A DNA stretch of 64,000 nucleotides from Haloglomus litoreum (GTDB lineage: Archaea; Halobacteriota; Halobacteria; Halobacteriales; Haloarculaceae): assembly GCF_029338515.1 (NCBI RefSeq), contig NZ_CP119988.1, positions 1,178,001 to 1,242,000 on the forward strand, read 5' to 3'. Under the pieces are notes generated by a model. It did not search any database. It was not told where the DNA came from and saw nothing but the letters and a program-made list of their open reading frames with translations. Positions 16,481 to 25,976 of this stretch are shown here, piece by piece. The position numbers and the translations under genes are program-made. How positions within the stretch are numbered: the stretch's first letter is position 1; the number at the start of each line of letters is the position of its first letter.

Positions 16481-19400
16481 AACGCAGTTAGCCGAATGGT
16501 TGCAGGAACGATTAGCTGAAAACCCGCCGCAGGCCGGCCAGAAACTGCTGGCTGAATTTCATGACCCGGCGACTGCGGACGTCTTCGCCGACAGTCTTCA
16601 GAAACTTGCTGCAGCTGAGCCGCGCGAAATCCCTGGGTCGTCGGCTACGCTGCCGACCCTGACTGTCGAAGACGGGGTGCCGCTATTCCTGGCACGAGTA
16701 GTACCCGAAGCGCCTGCAGACTCTCCAGCACACGTCATTACCCAGGGCTTCGCAACTCGGATGCGGAATTTGGTCTCGGACTCCGCGCAAACGGACACAC
16801 CGTTTGCCATGCTCATGGTACTGGAGTCTGATGCGACTCTGGACACGCTCGAGGCTTCTGAGAGTCTTTTTGGCGAAGAGGGCTCTCTGAACCTCACCTC
16901 GTTCCGCGAAAGCGTATTGGATCCGGAGACTTGCAGCTCAGAGCAGGGGAAAGCGCTTCTCAAGGCGCTTAACAAGGTACTCTCGTCTGATTCACTGTAC
17001 AGCGAAGACGTAGAAGTACTGGACACTCTCTGCGAAATTCGGCTCGCAATCGATGAGGAGGATGCAGACCGTCTCCCTGAGCTGATCGGAGAGTTACCAG
17101 GGTTCATCCGCGAGGATTACATTGAGTCGGACTGGTTCGATCAGACAACTCCTGAAGAGGACCTCACAGACTCAGCTGCAGAATTCCTCGCCGACAATCA
17201 GACGCATGCCCGGCAGCTTCGTCGGGCGCACCGGACTGGTACCGATACAGCGTCAAAGCTGGACTCACAATACGAAGAGGGCTTTGTCCGAGGTGTTTTG
17301 GACCGGGCATCGTGGAAGGACACGTCGCACACGAGGGCTGCCAAGCATGAGATCAAGCGGACGAGTCGACAATTCCGGACACTAGAGGTCGATGCTGCAG
17401 ACACTCGGATCTACAGTCCCGTAGACGAAAGCGGTGTTCGTCGAGCCATCGTTGCGATTGCAGACGATGGCGAAGTCCGGCTGACAGCAGAGTTCTCTGC
17501 CGATCTGGACGATGTCCCCTATGAGTTTCTCGACAGCGATGGTAATGAGTCTGATCTGGCGACTCTGAGTAAACGCGAAAACCGCCTCACTGCTCGGCTT
17601 GAAGGGCTTGCGAGTGATCGGCCATTCTACGGGCGGCTGCTGCTATATGTCGGCAACCAGACAACACGCGGCACGCCGACGCATGAGTTCGACGTCGCAG
17701 TTGTGCCCTCGTGGATATTTGAGGCGACAAAGGACACTCCGTTCGATGTCGACGTCGAGGCAGAGACCCTCATTCGCCATGGGGATGAGGAAATCACGCT
17801 CCAGCCGCCACAGCGGCTTGACTTCGATTTCTCAGAGGAACAGACCGAAGTGACGGTGGCCGACGGTGATGAACGATCAGTCGAGTTCACTGGGTACCTA
17901 GTCATCAATCCATCGGCGCCTGATACGGTCGAACGAGTCAGCATACTCGTCGCTCCACCGGATGAAATCCCGATTCGGATTACCTTCCTGACGGAGGTTT
18001 CCACAGCAGATACTGAGGAGATGATCTTCCCGCTAATGTTAGCGGGCATTGCCGAGCCAGACCGCTGGGCAGGTGAGGCACTCCAGCTCCCTGAGTCGAT
18101 CTCTATCGACACTAATCGAGGAGAGATCTACACTCCCACTGAGGAAGGCATCCGAATCGAGGAGGCGCCTTTAGAGATTATCCAAACAGAAGAGGAGATC
18201 ATCCGGAGCCGCGAGGTCCAGCACCGGGTTATCGATTCCGAGGAGCTTCAGGCGGGACGTGTTGCCGACGGGACTGCACTCGAGGAGTTCCCGGAATTAC
18301 AGCGGGCGTATGCGAGACTTCTCGAGCACTTCGACGACCGGAATCGGACGCCGTCGACAGACCCCTGGGACGAAGAAACGAAGCGGCTCGTCGACGATGT
18401 CCTCACCGCGTACGAGGCGTCGATCGATGAGATCGGTGACACCCCCGACTTCAGCGACTACACCTCGATTCGAGGGCTCGGAACGATCCGGTCGACTGTC
18501 AGCAACCGGATTTGGCTCACCCCGTTCCATCCGGTGATGTTGGCATACGGCTACCGGATTGCCGCCTGGCGTGATGACACACTGGTCGCAAACGGGGCTG
18601 TTGGTGGATTCCGCTCCGAGCGGTTCCTTACTCGATTCAATCCGACCGGTCTGCTTCCGTACATGGTCTCAGATGGGGCGGATAAGGAGCTGCTCCGTGG
18701 CTTGCTCTATGAGGAAAACCCGCTGTGGACGGTATACTCACCGATTGAGTCGCCCGGCTCAGTTACCCCACAGTATATGGAACGAGTAGTCCGTGACAAG
18801 CTGGATACGTTCATGCACTCGTTCCCGCTTCTGTTTGAGCTGCATGAGGGACGTAACTTCGTCATCAATCTGGTCAATATGGGGGATCTGCGCCCGGTGA
18901 TCAAGGGGCTGTACGAGTTCTACAAGCGGGTGGAAAAGAGCCGATTCGAGCCCCCGCAGATCTTGCTCCGGATCTATGGTGGTCCAGCGGAAGGTGAATC
19001 CTTAGACCGGTTCTTCGGCGATAGTGCCCAATCGCGGCTCCGAATCCAACTCGAGCAGAAAAATGACGAGGTTGTCGATCTACTACGGTCGAATCTGATG
19101 TATGTTCGTGAGGGCGAGTACAGCGAGGCAAACCACAAAGAAGCCCATATTACGCTCTTCCGGGGGCTGCTAACCGAGGATGCGGGCATTACTGAACTCG
19201 GTGATCTGCCGTCCGGAATGCTACTTGATGGGTTACTGCCACGGGAATCGATTGACGTCCAGTCTGGCGCCTCTGGGACAGTTTACTCCGTCGGATTTGG
19301 TGGTCATGGCGACGATGAGTCTCTGGTTGAATCCGTTGCAAGAGTCGCTAACACCCTGGAAGCCGGGCGCTTGAACAACAACTACCTCCCGGACCATACG

Positions 19401-22097
19401 CTCAAGAAGACGATCAAATCTGCCCATCGGGCCGACCTCGGGAAGCTCTGGGATGATTCGCTCTGGGTCGTCCACGTGCAGCCAAACGTCGGCCTTGAAT
19501 TCTATATCGAATCCGATAGTGAGATCGGGGCTGGCGGCGGGATGGTCATGATCCACTACAATGATCAATATGACACCTCGTCGCCGAACTACGATGTTAT
19601 CACGTCGACGACCAAGCAGAACCCGTACTTGACGGCTCTGAAGCGGGCGCTCGATGAAGCTGATCTCGCCGGATATCTCGATGCAAGTACTGTCCTCTCG
19701 ATGCTGATCGCTGTCGATGGTGAGCTGGCGCTCGACCTCCAGCAAAGCGACGACAAGGGCGTAATCGAGAAGGCTGGCTTCGTTGGCGGGCTTGCACTTA
19801 GCAAACAGCTTCTCGACGAAAATTCGGAGGGCTATACCTGGGTGCCGCTCAGTCTCAATGAGCTCTCACGCCATGACCGTGCAACCAGAGACGGCACTGA
19901 CGGCCTATTGCAGTATACCGAGAGCGGTGCTGCGAGTGATGACATCTGCATGGTTGGCGTCCCAGATAATCTGGACGGCAACTCCATTCAGCTCTGGATC
20001 GTCGAGACGAAGGGCGGCACCTCGAGCCTCAAAAAAGGCCGCGAGCAGGTCGAAGGAGCGATTTCGGAGCTGCGCTCGATCTTCCATCCCGATATCGATT
20101 ACAGCGATGCCCAGCTCCTGTACTCTGAATTCGGCAAGACTGTGCTAGATGTCGCCAGAAGAATGGAGAGTTACGATGTGCTTGAAGAAGCCGAAGCTTC
20201 GACCATCGAAAGGAACGAAACAGCCCTAATGGAGGGCGATTTTGCTGTTGAGTTCCTCACGGATGCGACTGGGCATATCGGCGAGGTCATTCGGGTGCGG
20301 TCCGATACACTTGCCTGTGATGTCGATCTTAGCCATGAGGTCCGCACTATCAATGCACCGCTGAAAACGCTCAACCTGCTTGGGGAGGGGTCGGTAGCGG
20401 ATGTCTTGCCTGATCTGAATCCGGATCAGCTCAGCCTCGATCTCCCTGCTCCAACAGAAGTACAGGAAGGGGAGACAGCAACGCCAAGCACGGACACAGA
20501 AGCATCGGCTACCACATCCACCGCTTCTGAGGAGACAGCAGCCCCCCCTTCGACCGACCATAGCAGTCATTCGGGTACCAATGAGGCGCCGGACGGATCA
20601 ATTGAGACAGCTGAGCAGACTGGGGCCCAGGGCATGGCCACTGGCCCATCTGATCCTGCTCAGAATGGGGGTGGACGAACAACTGACTCCGGATCAAGCA
20701 GCCAGGATCAATCGGGTGACCCCGATGAGACGTCCACTTCCGCAGCAGACGATGCGGTAGAGGCGACATCAGAACCGCCTGATAACGGGAAATCAGGATC
20801 CGCTCAGTCGACCGACGAACCCGGAGACAACGTCACGCCAACAGAGGCTTCATCGACAGCTGACCCGGAGCCCCAGCCAACTTCGGATACGGGCCAGGAT
20901 GCCTCTTCTACCTCGAGCGAGGAAGCTGAGGTACTCCCGAGGGCCGGCACAGATGCCGACAGCATCCTGGCCGAGATGGAACAAAGTGAGGAACCGGAAG
21001 CAGATATCGACCGGAGCAAACTCGTTCAGGACCTCAAACGCGAGTTCGAGTCACTCGGAGTCCGGATCCATCCGCCAAACCCATCGAGTATTTCCATCGG
21101 ACCGCGCAAGATCGGCGTCAACGTCCATCCCAAGGAGGGGCAGACGGTGGAGGGGATCATGCAGAAGCTCAATTCGCTCAGCGTTCATATCCAGGCTGAA
21201 GGTGATATTGTGGGCTCACCCAATCCTTCGAAGGGGGCTGTCCGTCTGGAGATCCCTCATTCAGAGCCGACGACTGTCTTCCTTCGTGACGGGATTGAGG
21301 CACTCCGGTCAGAGCTTGCCGAGCCGGTGACGATACCGCTGGGCGTTGACGTAGACAATCAGCATCACGCCCTTTCGATGCTCCAGGAGAAACATGCCCT
21401 TGTCGGGGGGGCGACGGGGTCCGGGAAGTCGAATTTCTTGAGCACGATCGTCGCCAACTTCGCAATCACGCACTCACCTGATGACCTCAAAATGAGTATT
21501 CTGGACCCCAAAGGGGTTGATTTCGGCCGCTTCGCCGACCTCCCGCATGTGGAGCGGGGCACGTATCTCGACACGCCCGACGCCTGCACCGACCATCTGA
21601 TTGAGCTGCTGAATACAGAACTCCCAGAACGCAAACAGCGGCTCCAAGAGAGTGGGTTTGCTTCTGTGAGCGAATTGAACGAGTATGCTGAGGAGATGGG
21701 CCATGAGCCGATGCCCTATCACGTAATCATCATTGACGAGTATGCCGATCTCATCATGTCTCTCGATGATAATGACGATGCGTTCGAGGAGGCGGTAACG
21801 CGACTCGCGCAGGTCGGTCGTGCCCACGGGTTCGTGATCTTCCTTGCTACGCAGCGACCCTCTGCCGATATCGTCTCGGGTAAAATCAAGGCCAACTTCC
21901 CCTGCCGGATCAGCTTCCGTCTCCCGTCCAACACTGACTCGCGGGTTATCTTGGATGAGCCAGGTGCTGAAGACTTGCAAGGGGCTGGTGATATGATCGT
22001 GCTGACACAAGATGGGAAGCTCCGTCTGCAGGGATATCGTCTCAGTCCGAAAGACGCGATCGCTATTCGGAAAGCCTACACCGACTCGGAAGAGTAG
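16464..22097 (+). CDS. dptH: DptH-like giant protein with C-terminal FtsK/HerA-type ATPase and ETK motif
   Basis: 1877 residues, in the range of DptH. The N-terminal 1200 residues are family-specific. At about residue 1180 the block SIQLWIVETKGGTSSLKKGR has an ExK signature preceded by an aspartate (VPDNLDGN), which could be a PD-(D/E)XK-type nuclease site. Residues about 1330-1500 are a disordered S/T/D/E/P-rich linker. The C-terminal ATPase has Walker A VGGATGSGKSN near residue 1650, Walker B IIIDEYADLIM near 1755, and the FtsK-like ATQRPSADIVSGKIKANFP. It would be the motor and possible nuclease of the restriction complex. No premature stops; the gene appears functional. Confidence 0.82.
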   Translation: MSGQFETQLAEWLQERLAENPPQAGQKLLAEFHDPATADVFADSLQKLAAAEPREIPGSSATLPTLTVEDGVPLFLARVVPEAPADSPAHVITQGFATRMRNLVSDSAQTDTPFAMLMVLESDATLDTLEASESLFGEEGSLNLTSFRESVLDPETCSSEQGKALLKALNKVLSSDSLYSEDVEVLDTLCEIRLAIDEEDADRLPELIGELPGFIREDYIESDWFDQTTPEEDLTDSAAEFLADNQTHARQLRRAHRTGTDTASKLDSQYEEGFVRGVLDRASWKDTSHTRAAKHEIKRTSRQFRTLEVDAADTRIYSPVDESGVRRAIVAIADDGEVRLTAEFSADLDDVPYEFLDSDGNESDLATLSKRENRLTARLEGLASDRPFYGRLLLYVGNQTTRGTPTHEFDVAVVPSWIFEATKDTPFDVDVEAETLIRHGDEEITLQPPQRLDFDFSEEQTEVTVADGDERSVEFTGYLVINPSAPDTVERVSILVAPPDEIPIRITFLTEVSTADTEEMIFPLMLAGIAEPDRWAGEALQLPESISIDTNRGEIYTPTEEGIRIEEAPLEIIQTEEEIIRSREVQHRVIDSEELQAGRVADGTALEEFPELQRAYARLLEHFDDRNRTPSTDPWDEETKRLVDDVLTAYEASIDEIGDTPDFSDYTSIRGLGTIRSTVSNRIWLTPFHPVMLAYGYRIAAWRDDTLVANGAVGGFRSERFLTRFNPTGLLPYMVSDGADKELLRGLLYEENPLWTVYSPIESPGSVTPQYMERVVRDKLDTFMHSFPLLFELHEGRNFVINLVNMGDLRPVIKGLYEFYKRVEKSRFEPPQILLRIYGGPAEGESLDRFFGDSAQSRLRIQLEQKNDEVVDLLRSNLMYVREGEYSEANHKEAHITLFRGLLTEDAGITELGDLPSGMLLDGLLPRESIDVQSGASGTVYSVGFGGHGDDESLVESVARVANTLEAGRLNNNYLPDHTLKKTIKSAHRADLGKLWDDSLWVVHVQPNVGLEFYIESDSEIGAGGGMVMIHYNDQYDTSSPNYDVITSTTKQNPYLTALKRALDEADLAGYLDASTVLSMLIAVDGELALDLQQSDDKGVIEKAGFVGGLALSKQLLDENSEGYTWVPLSLNELSRHDRATRDGTDGLLQYTESGAASDDICMVGVPDNLDGNSIQLWIVETKGGTSSLKKGREQVEGAISELRSIFHPDIDYSDAQLLYSEFGKTVLDVARRMESYDVLEEAEASTIERNETALMEGDFAVEFLTDATGHIGEVIRVRSDTLACDVDLSHEVRTINAPLKTLNLLGEGSVADVLPDLNPDQLSLDLPAPTEVQEGETATPSTDTEASATTSTASEETAAPPSTDHSSHSGTNEAPDGSIETAEQTGAQGMATGPSDPAQNGGGRTTDSGSSSQDQSGDPDETSTSAADDAVEATSEPPDNGKSGSAQSTDEPGDNVTPTEASSTADPEPQPTSDTGQDASSTSSEEAEVLPRAGTDADSILAEMEQSEEPEADIDRSKLVQDLKREFESLGVRIHPPNPSSISIGPRKIGVNVHPKEGQTVEGIMQKLNSLSVHIQAEGDIVGSPNPSKGAVRLEIPHSEPTTVFLRDGIEALRSELAEPVTIPLGVDVDNQHHALSMLQEKHALVGGATGSGKSNFLSTIVANFAITHSPDDLKMSILDPKGVDFGRFADLPHVERGTYLDTPDACTDHLIELLNTELPERKQRLQESGFASVSELNEYAEEMGHEPMPYHVIIIDEYADLIMSLDDNDDAFEEAVTRLAQVGRAHGFVIFLATQRPSADIVSGKIKANFPCRISFRLPSNTDSRVILDEPGAEDLQGAGDMIVLTQDGKLRLQGYRLSPKDAIAIRKAYTDSEE

Positions 22098-22183
22098 GTC
22101 CGCTTCTGATTCCATTACTCGCTTAGACTGTGGCGCGACCCCCACCAGTTGCGCCCGAGATGTTACAGCTCCACGGCGATACT

Positions 22184-22236
22184 CCCGATGTGTTCACATC
22201 GGGTACTCGTGACCCCTGCAGATTGTGTTCACAATC
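22184..22236. promoter_or_regulatory. two palindromes with common TGTTCACA-type centre upstream of small regulator
   Basis: cccgatgtg-tt-cacatcggg (22184-22203, perfect 9-bp arms) and gattgtg-tt-cacaatc (22221-22236, 7-bp arms) share the centre gtgttcac. A third, weaker copy, gtgttcac at 22372-22379, lies 13 nt before the ATG of the small gene at 22392. The spacing and shared core look like operator sites for that gene's product. Regulation is inferred. Confidence 0.6.
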
Positions 22237-22391
22237 GGAGGGTGCCGGGCGAAATCGGAGCGGTGTCGGTCCCGAGGCGAGGCCTAGTTGATAAGCAGAT
22301 GGGGGTTCGAGTTTCTCGCGAGAATCGCGATGGGTGGGTTACCCCCGGTTGAGCGGTAGTTTCTAGGAGCCGTGTTCACAACCCCTTTTGT

Positions 22392-22631
22392 ATGGCACGT
22401 GACCGTATCGCGCTCCGTGCGACTGACGACCGAGAGAAGCTGCTCGACCAGGCGAAGGGGGCGCTCAACTGTGACTCCGACGCGGAGGTGATCGACGCCG
22501 CGCTCCGACACGCCGTCCAGTCCGTCGAGAATCTCGAAACTGTCAAGCGCGAGGTCTCGCCGGCACTCGCCGAGCGCCTGAGTACCGACGAGGTTCGGCT
22601 CACTCAGTACCCCCAAGTCCGCGTGGACTAA
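22392..22631 (+). CDS. small ribbon-helix-helix-like regulator
   Basis: 79 residues. The start MARDRIALRATDDREKLLDQA, followed by SDAEVIDAALRHAVQSVENL, fits a ribbon-helix-helix or related small haloarchaeal DNA-binding protein: a beta strand with alternating residues followed by two helices. It stands alone, with palindromes containing gtgttcac upstream (22184-22203, 22221-22236) and a half-like copy at its promoter, so it probably represses itself and perhaps reads other sites nearby. It lies 294 bp after dptH. It could also be an antitoxin-like protein, but no toxin gene follows in the 248 bp before the next gene. Confidence 0.65.
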   Translation: MARDRIALRATDDREKLLDQAKGALNCDSDAEVIDAALRHAVQSVENLETVKREVSPALAERLSTDEVRLTQYPQVRVD

Positions 22632-22879
22632 GCAGACCTCTTCTCGAAAACCAGACCGGATCCACGCAGACCGGCCTGAATAGGCAAATTACCCAGGGAA
22701 TCAAGCGCGAGCAGATTTCCGGTGGAAGCGAGAATCTTGGGTTGAACCTAGGCCCGCATCCACTTCTCCGTCCCTATCGATTTATCTAGATACTTGGAAG
22801 AGAAGGAACGGGCGTCGCTTTGAGTACACTTGGAGAATTCGGCGGCCGGCTTATTGTGATGCAACATCGTTGTGTCAAC

Positions 22880-23920
22880 ATGGAGGAATCGTCTGCAGAA
22901 ATCGATGCCTACCTAGACGAGATTGATGCGTACGAATTCGAGGCGCTTGTAGCCAAAATCTGGGAAAAAGATGACTGGACGACATCCATAACGAGTGACT
23001 CTAACGATCGAGGGATTGACGTAGTCGCCCAGCGCGAAACGCCCACGTCACAGAAAGTCCTGATTCAAGCGAAGGCATGGAGCGAGGATAACAAGGTGGG
23101 TAGCGAAGAGGTCCGAAAGTACGCGACGTTGTATCAACAGGAAGAGGATGTGGACAGCGTCGTGATTGTAACCACAGGGTGGTTCACCTCGCAAGCGCAG
23201 GAGCTGGCGAGTGATTTAGAGGTTCGACTGGTCAACCGCGACGATCTACATCGGTTACTCTCCGAACTGGATGGGTTCAATGTCGATTCTATGGACACCC
23301 CTTCCACTCAGGACACTCTACCCGATTGGCTATCAGTGGATATTCGCGAGCACACGGAAGTATACCAGCAGTTGGGGACCACTCGAAATGCGGATAAGGC
23401 GATCGACTTCGTCAACAAGATGGCTGAAAAAGAGAATATATCAGCCAGTGTGGGACCGGGGATTCCCGAGGCAGAGGGCCATAGGGAGTGCACGAATTGT
23501 CGCAGAAATGAGGTCTACGGGTTCGAATTACTGAATGACGAAGGCTGGACGCAAATCAGGAAGTGCTTCGACTGTCGCCGTGAGTGGTTGCGAGCAAAAA
23601 ATGAAGGTGTTGATTGGATGGTCCGACAGCCTTCTCCGTTCGATGAAAATCGTTACTCAATGGGTTCTGACGGGAACATCGTTGCCCCAATTCAGAATAG
23701 CACACTGACCAAGTGTCCGATCTGTGGGGAGACTGATTGTATTTGGTTGAGTGACTCGGCCGAGAACTATGATTACATCGCCAAATGTGAGACGTGTAGC
23801 TCTGTTTGGGAACGGAATTCGAAACTTCTCCGGAAGGACCGCTGGGAGTGCATCGAAAGCGGAGTCGAAGCCGTGGAAATCGGGACCGTAATTGTGGAGT
23901 CAGAATTTCGAGATAGGTAG
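22880..23920 (+). CDS. Mrr-like restriction endonuclease with two zinc ribbons
   Basis: 346 residues from the ATG at 22880; the frame is open upstream to 22820, but the paralogue at 24933-25853 aligns from this methionine. The N-terminal Mrr_cat domain (about 1-130) shows the PD-(D/E)XK signature: an acidic helix, RGIDVVAQRE with the metal-binding Asp, and KVLIQAKAW with the QxK half-motif. Then come HRLLSELDG and a linker, and two Cys4 ribbons (CTNCRRNE...CFDC and CPICGETDC...CETC), which may read DNA. Mrr enzymes usually cut modified DNA. It follows dptFGH on the same strand but with its own 248-bp upstream region. No methylase partner. Confidence 0.85.
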   Translation: MEESSAEIDAYLDEIDAYEFEALVAKIWEKDDWTTSITSDSNDRGIDVVAQRETPTSQKVLIQAKAWSEDNKVGSEEVRKYATLYQQEEDVDSVVIVTTGWFTSQAQELASDLEVRLVNRDDLHRLLSELDGFNVDSMDTPSTQDTLPDWLSVDIREHTEVYQQLGTTRNADKAIDFVNKMAEKENISASVGPGIPEAEGHRECTNCRRNEVYGFELLNDEGWTQIRKCFDCRREWLRAKNEGVDWMVRQPSPFDENRYSMGSDGNIVAPIQNSTLTKCPICGETDCIWLSDSAENYDYIAKCETCSSVWERNSKLLRKDRWECIESGVEAVEIGTVIVESEFRDR

Positions 23921-24245
23921 ATTCGTTGATGCGAATGCGGAGCAGCTCGTCGACGAAGTCGAGCATGTCGCTGTCGAGCAGCGAAAGCACGGCGCCGAAG
24001 GCCAGTGTCGCACAGCAGCGTGGGGAAGGCACCGTCCCGCAGCCCATCGAGAGACTCGTAGGGCGCGTCCCGCATATCTCGACCTGCTCCGGCTTCAGCC
24101 ACAGAATGTTCGTATCCATCTGGCCCCGTGGCGTGCTGGGGTGCGGCATATAAACACCACCGGGCTCCAGGTTCTAGAACGTACGTTTCCCTCACCAGAA
24201 ACGCACATCCTCAGTGGCCCGGTCAGCGAAGACAGCACAGAGCCG
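23921..24245. other. gene-poor gap, possible remnant on minus strand
   Basis: No secure gene. On the minus strand a short frame from about 24119 (MDTNILWLKPEQVEICG, then CCATLAFGAVLSLLDSD) has protein-like composition but runs into the 3' end of the Mrr gene in the opposite direction, with no domain. It could be the remains of a gene cut when the Mrr gene arrived. Confidence 0.35.
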
Positions 24246-24620
24246 CTACTGCGAGCCGTACCAGTACTCGTGCCGGTCGTCGGCCGTCGGGTAGACAAGG
24301 ATGAGCAGCGGCACCGCGACCATCGTCCAGACCGTCGGCGAGAGGGTCGGAATCGGGTAGAAGGTCATGTAGAGGTAGATGCCCAGCCCCACGAGCGGCG
24401 CGAAGACGACCGTGGGGGCGACCGAGCCCAGTCGCGCCACGGTCGGCGAGCCGTCGAGGCCGTACGTGGCGGTCACGGAGGGCGCCGGCCACTCGATACT
24501 GAGCGAGACTGTCTCGGCATATCGCGCGTGGACGACGTAGTGGGCAGCTTCGTGGAGCGCGTAGGCCCCAGCGCACGCGATAAGATAGGCGACGATGAGG
24601 GTGAGGAGGTTCCAGACCAT
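24246..24620 (-). CDS. small membrane protein with HExxH motif (M50-like)
   Basis: 124 residues with about three or four membrane segments (LLTLIVAYLIACAGAYAL, then PTVVFAPLVGLGIYLY and TVWTMVAVPLLILVYP). The first ends in ALHEAAHYVV, a zinc-metallopeptidase HExxH motif embedded in the membrane, as in site-2 or DUF3267-type families. A second zinc ligand motif (usually NxxPxxxLDG) is not obvious, so proteolytic activity is uncertain. It sits between the two Mrr-like genes and has higher GC than the gene at 24933. Role unknown; many haloarchaeal proteins of this size carry HExxH without proven activity. Confidence 0.6.
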   Translation of the reverse strand: MVWNLLTLIVAYLIACAGAYALHEAAHYVVHARYAETVSLSIEWPAPSVTATYGLDGSPTVARLGSVAPTVVFAPLVGLGIYLYMTFYPIPTLSPTVWTMVAVPLLILVYPTADDRHEYWYGSQ

Positions 24621-24932
24621 GGATATTCAGGAGGTACGAGGACGCTGCCACAGATTGAACGCTTCTACCGCGGCGGTTTCGACGCCCGTCCCGAGTGGAG
24701 GTCTCGGAAGGCTCCTCACGGACTCCCCAGCGCAGTGGCATGGCGCCGTGTCAGTACCGCGACGGCGACAACGCCGAACAGGGCGGCCGCGAGCCGGACG
24801 CCGTCGAGACCCTCACAGGCTGACAAAATCGGCGTGGCCGATACAGAGGTTGTAGCCAGCAGGTGATTAGCCGAACGAACACCACAAGTAGTGGCAGCAA
24901 CTGTCGGAGACATCAAGACGGGCATTTTGTTG
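24621..24932. other. gene-free 312-bp segment
   Basis: Between the start of the HExxH gene and the stop of the minus-strand Mrr gene. GC content falls sharply near 24925. No supported gene, repeat or RNA was seen. Confidence 0.5.
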
Positions 24933-25853
24933 TTAGATCCTTTCTCCGATTATGTTTTGGGCTTTAATCAGAAGTTCGTTAGCAGATATTGATATTATAT
25001 ACAACAGAACCAACCATATCTGATAGGAATGGAACGACCACGATATGAATGAATGGATGCTAGAAAGTAGAAGGGATATGATAGCAAGCCCCGCCAGAAC
25101 ATCTAAAACATTGTCTTCAGACTCATTAGCCACCTCAATTTCACTTTCTGGACTACCAGCAGCTTGCCATTCTTCTCCAGCTAGTTCAATTGGCACCCAC
25201 CGACCATTTCTGAATTTGTATTCATGATTGCATGAACTACATTTCCCAATTCGAGTGTTGCTGTCCCAGCCGATCTGCCCATCATGACAATGAGAACATG
25301 GTTCGTTCGTATCAATTGACCTTTCAGACCAGCTCCGACCGCCACTAGAGCTGGTGCTATTGTTGTCTGGATTCCAGACACCCTTCTCGGCTGACTCAAC
25401 TAGTCGTTTGACTTGCTCGCTCGGGACCTTTTCTTCACTACTAGCCAGTTGTGGTTTTAAATCGAGATCCGCGTCCAGAATCAAGTCAATAAGTTTTTGA
25501 CGATTTATTATATCAACATCAAGATCATTAGCCAATTCTTTTGCTGGTGATGTAGCCGTACTCGTTGTAACTATTACGACACGGTCTACGTCGTCCTCCT
25601 GTTGATACAGTGTTCGGTATTTTCTAACCTGTCCACTATCGATTTTGTTCTCCTCACTATTTGCCTTGGCTTGTATCAGTACTTTCTCGTCAAATGGTGT
25701 ATCTCGTCTGGCCACGACATCGATGCCCTTGTCTCTAGATTCCGGCTTTACTGTAGTCTCATAGTCCAATTCTTCCCAAAGGTCCCCAATTAAATCCTCA
25801 AAAGATGAGGGATCTATTTGATCAAGAAATTTCTCAATCTCACTCCGGTCCAT
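24933..25853 (-). CDS. Mrr-like restriction endonuclease with zinc ribbon and C-terminal membrane segments
   Basis: 306 residues, paralogous to the Mrr gene at 22880: both begin with an acidic EIxxxLDxID segment and share KGIDVVARRDTP and KVLIQAKANSEENK, the D...QxK catalytic core. A single Cys4 ribbon follows (CSHCHDGQIG...CSSCNHEY). Unlike its sister, it ends in two hydrophobic segments (LDVLAGLAIISLLLSSI and SYQIWLVLLYIISISANELL), so it may be held at the membrane. Its base composition is clearly more AT-rich than the neighbouring genes, suggesting separate transfer. A TATA-like box (tttatacc, minus strand, around 25880) lies about 27 nt before the ATG. Confidence 0.82.
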   Translation of the reverse strand: MDRSEIEKFLDQIDPSSFEDLIGDLWEELDYETTVKPESRDKGIDVVARRDTPFDEKVLIQAKANSEENKIDSGQVRKYRTLYQQEDDVDRVVIVTTSTATSPAKELANDLDVDIINRQKLIDLILDADLDLKPQLASSEEKVPSEQVKRLVESAEKGVWNPDNNSTSSSGGRSWSERSIDTNEPCSHCHDGQIGWDSNTRIGKCSSCNHEYKFRNGRWVPIELAGEEWQAAGSPESEIEVANESEDNVLDVLAGLAIISLLLSSIHSFISWSFHSYQIWLVLLYIISISANELLIKAQNIIGERI

Positions 25854-25917
25854 CTGACTATTTGTCTATTTTCCCAGGTATAAATATATTCTCGGAATTG
25901 TCAATGTCGGTTGACAT

Positions 25918-25940
25918 TTCATGCCACAAGATGGCATGAA
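25918..25940. repeat. perfect 9-bp-arm inverted repeat
   Basis: ttcatgcca-caaga-tggcatgaa, just upstream of the minus-strand Mrr promoter and 37 bp from repeat copy A. Could be an operator, or part of an old insertion-element end. Confidence 0.55.
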
Positions 25941-25976
25941 TACAGAACTTTGGACAATCGCTTGAACGAACGATAT

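Noticed and set aside
23892-24866. Long plus-strand open frame across the gap between the two Mrr genes
   Set aside because: Low-complexity, arginine-rich translation opposite the HExxH membrane gene, with no domain; typical antisense shadow of GC-rich coding DNA.
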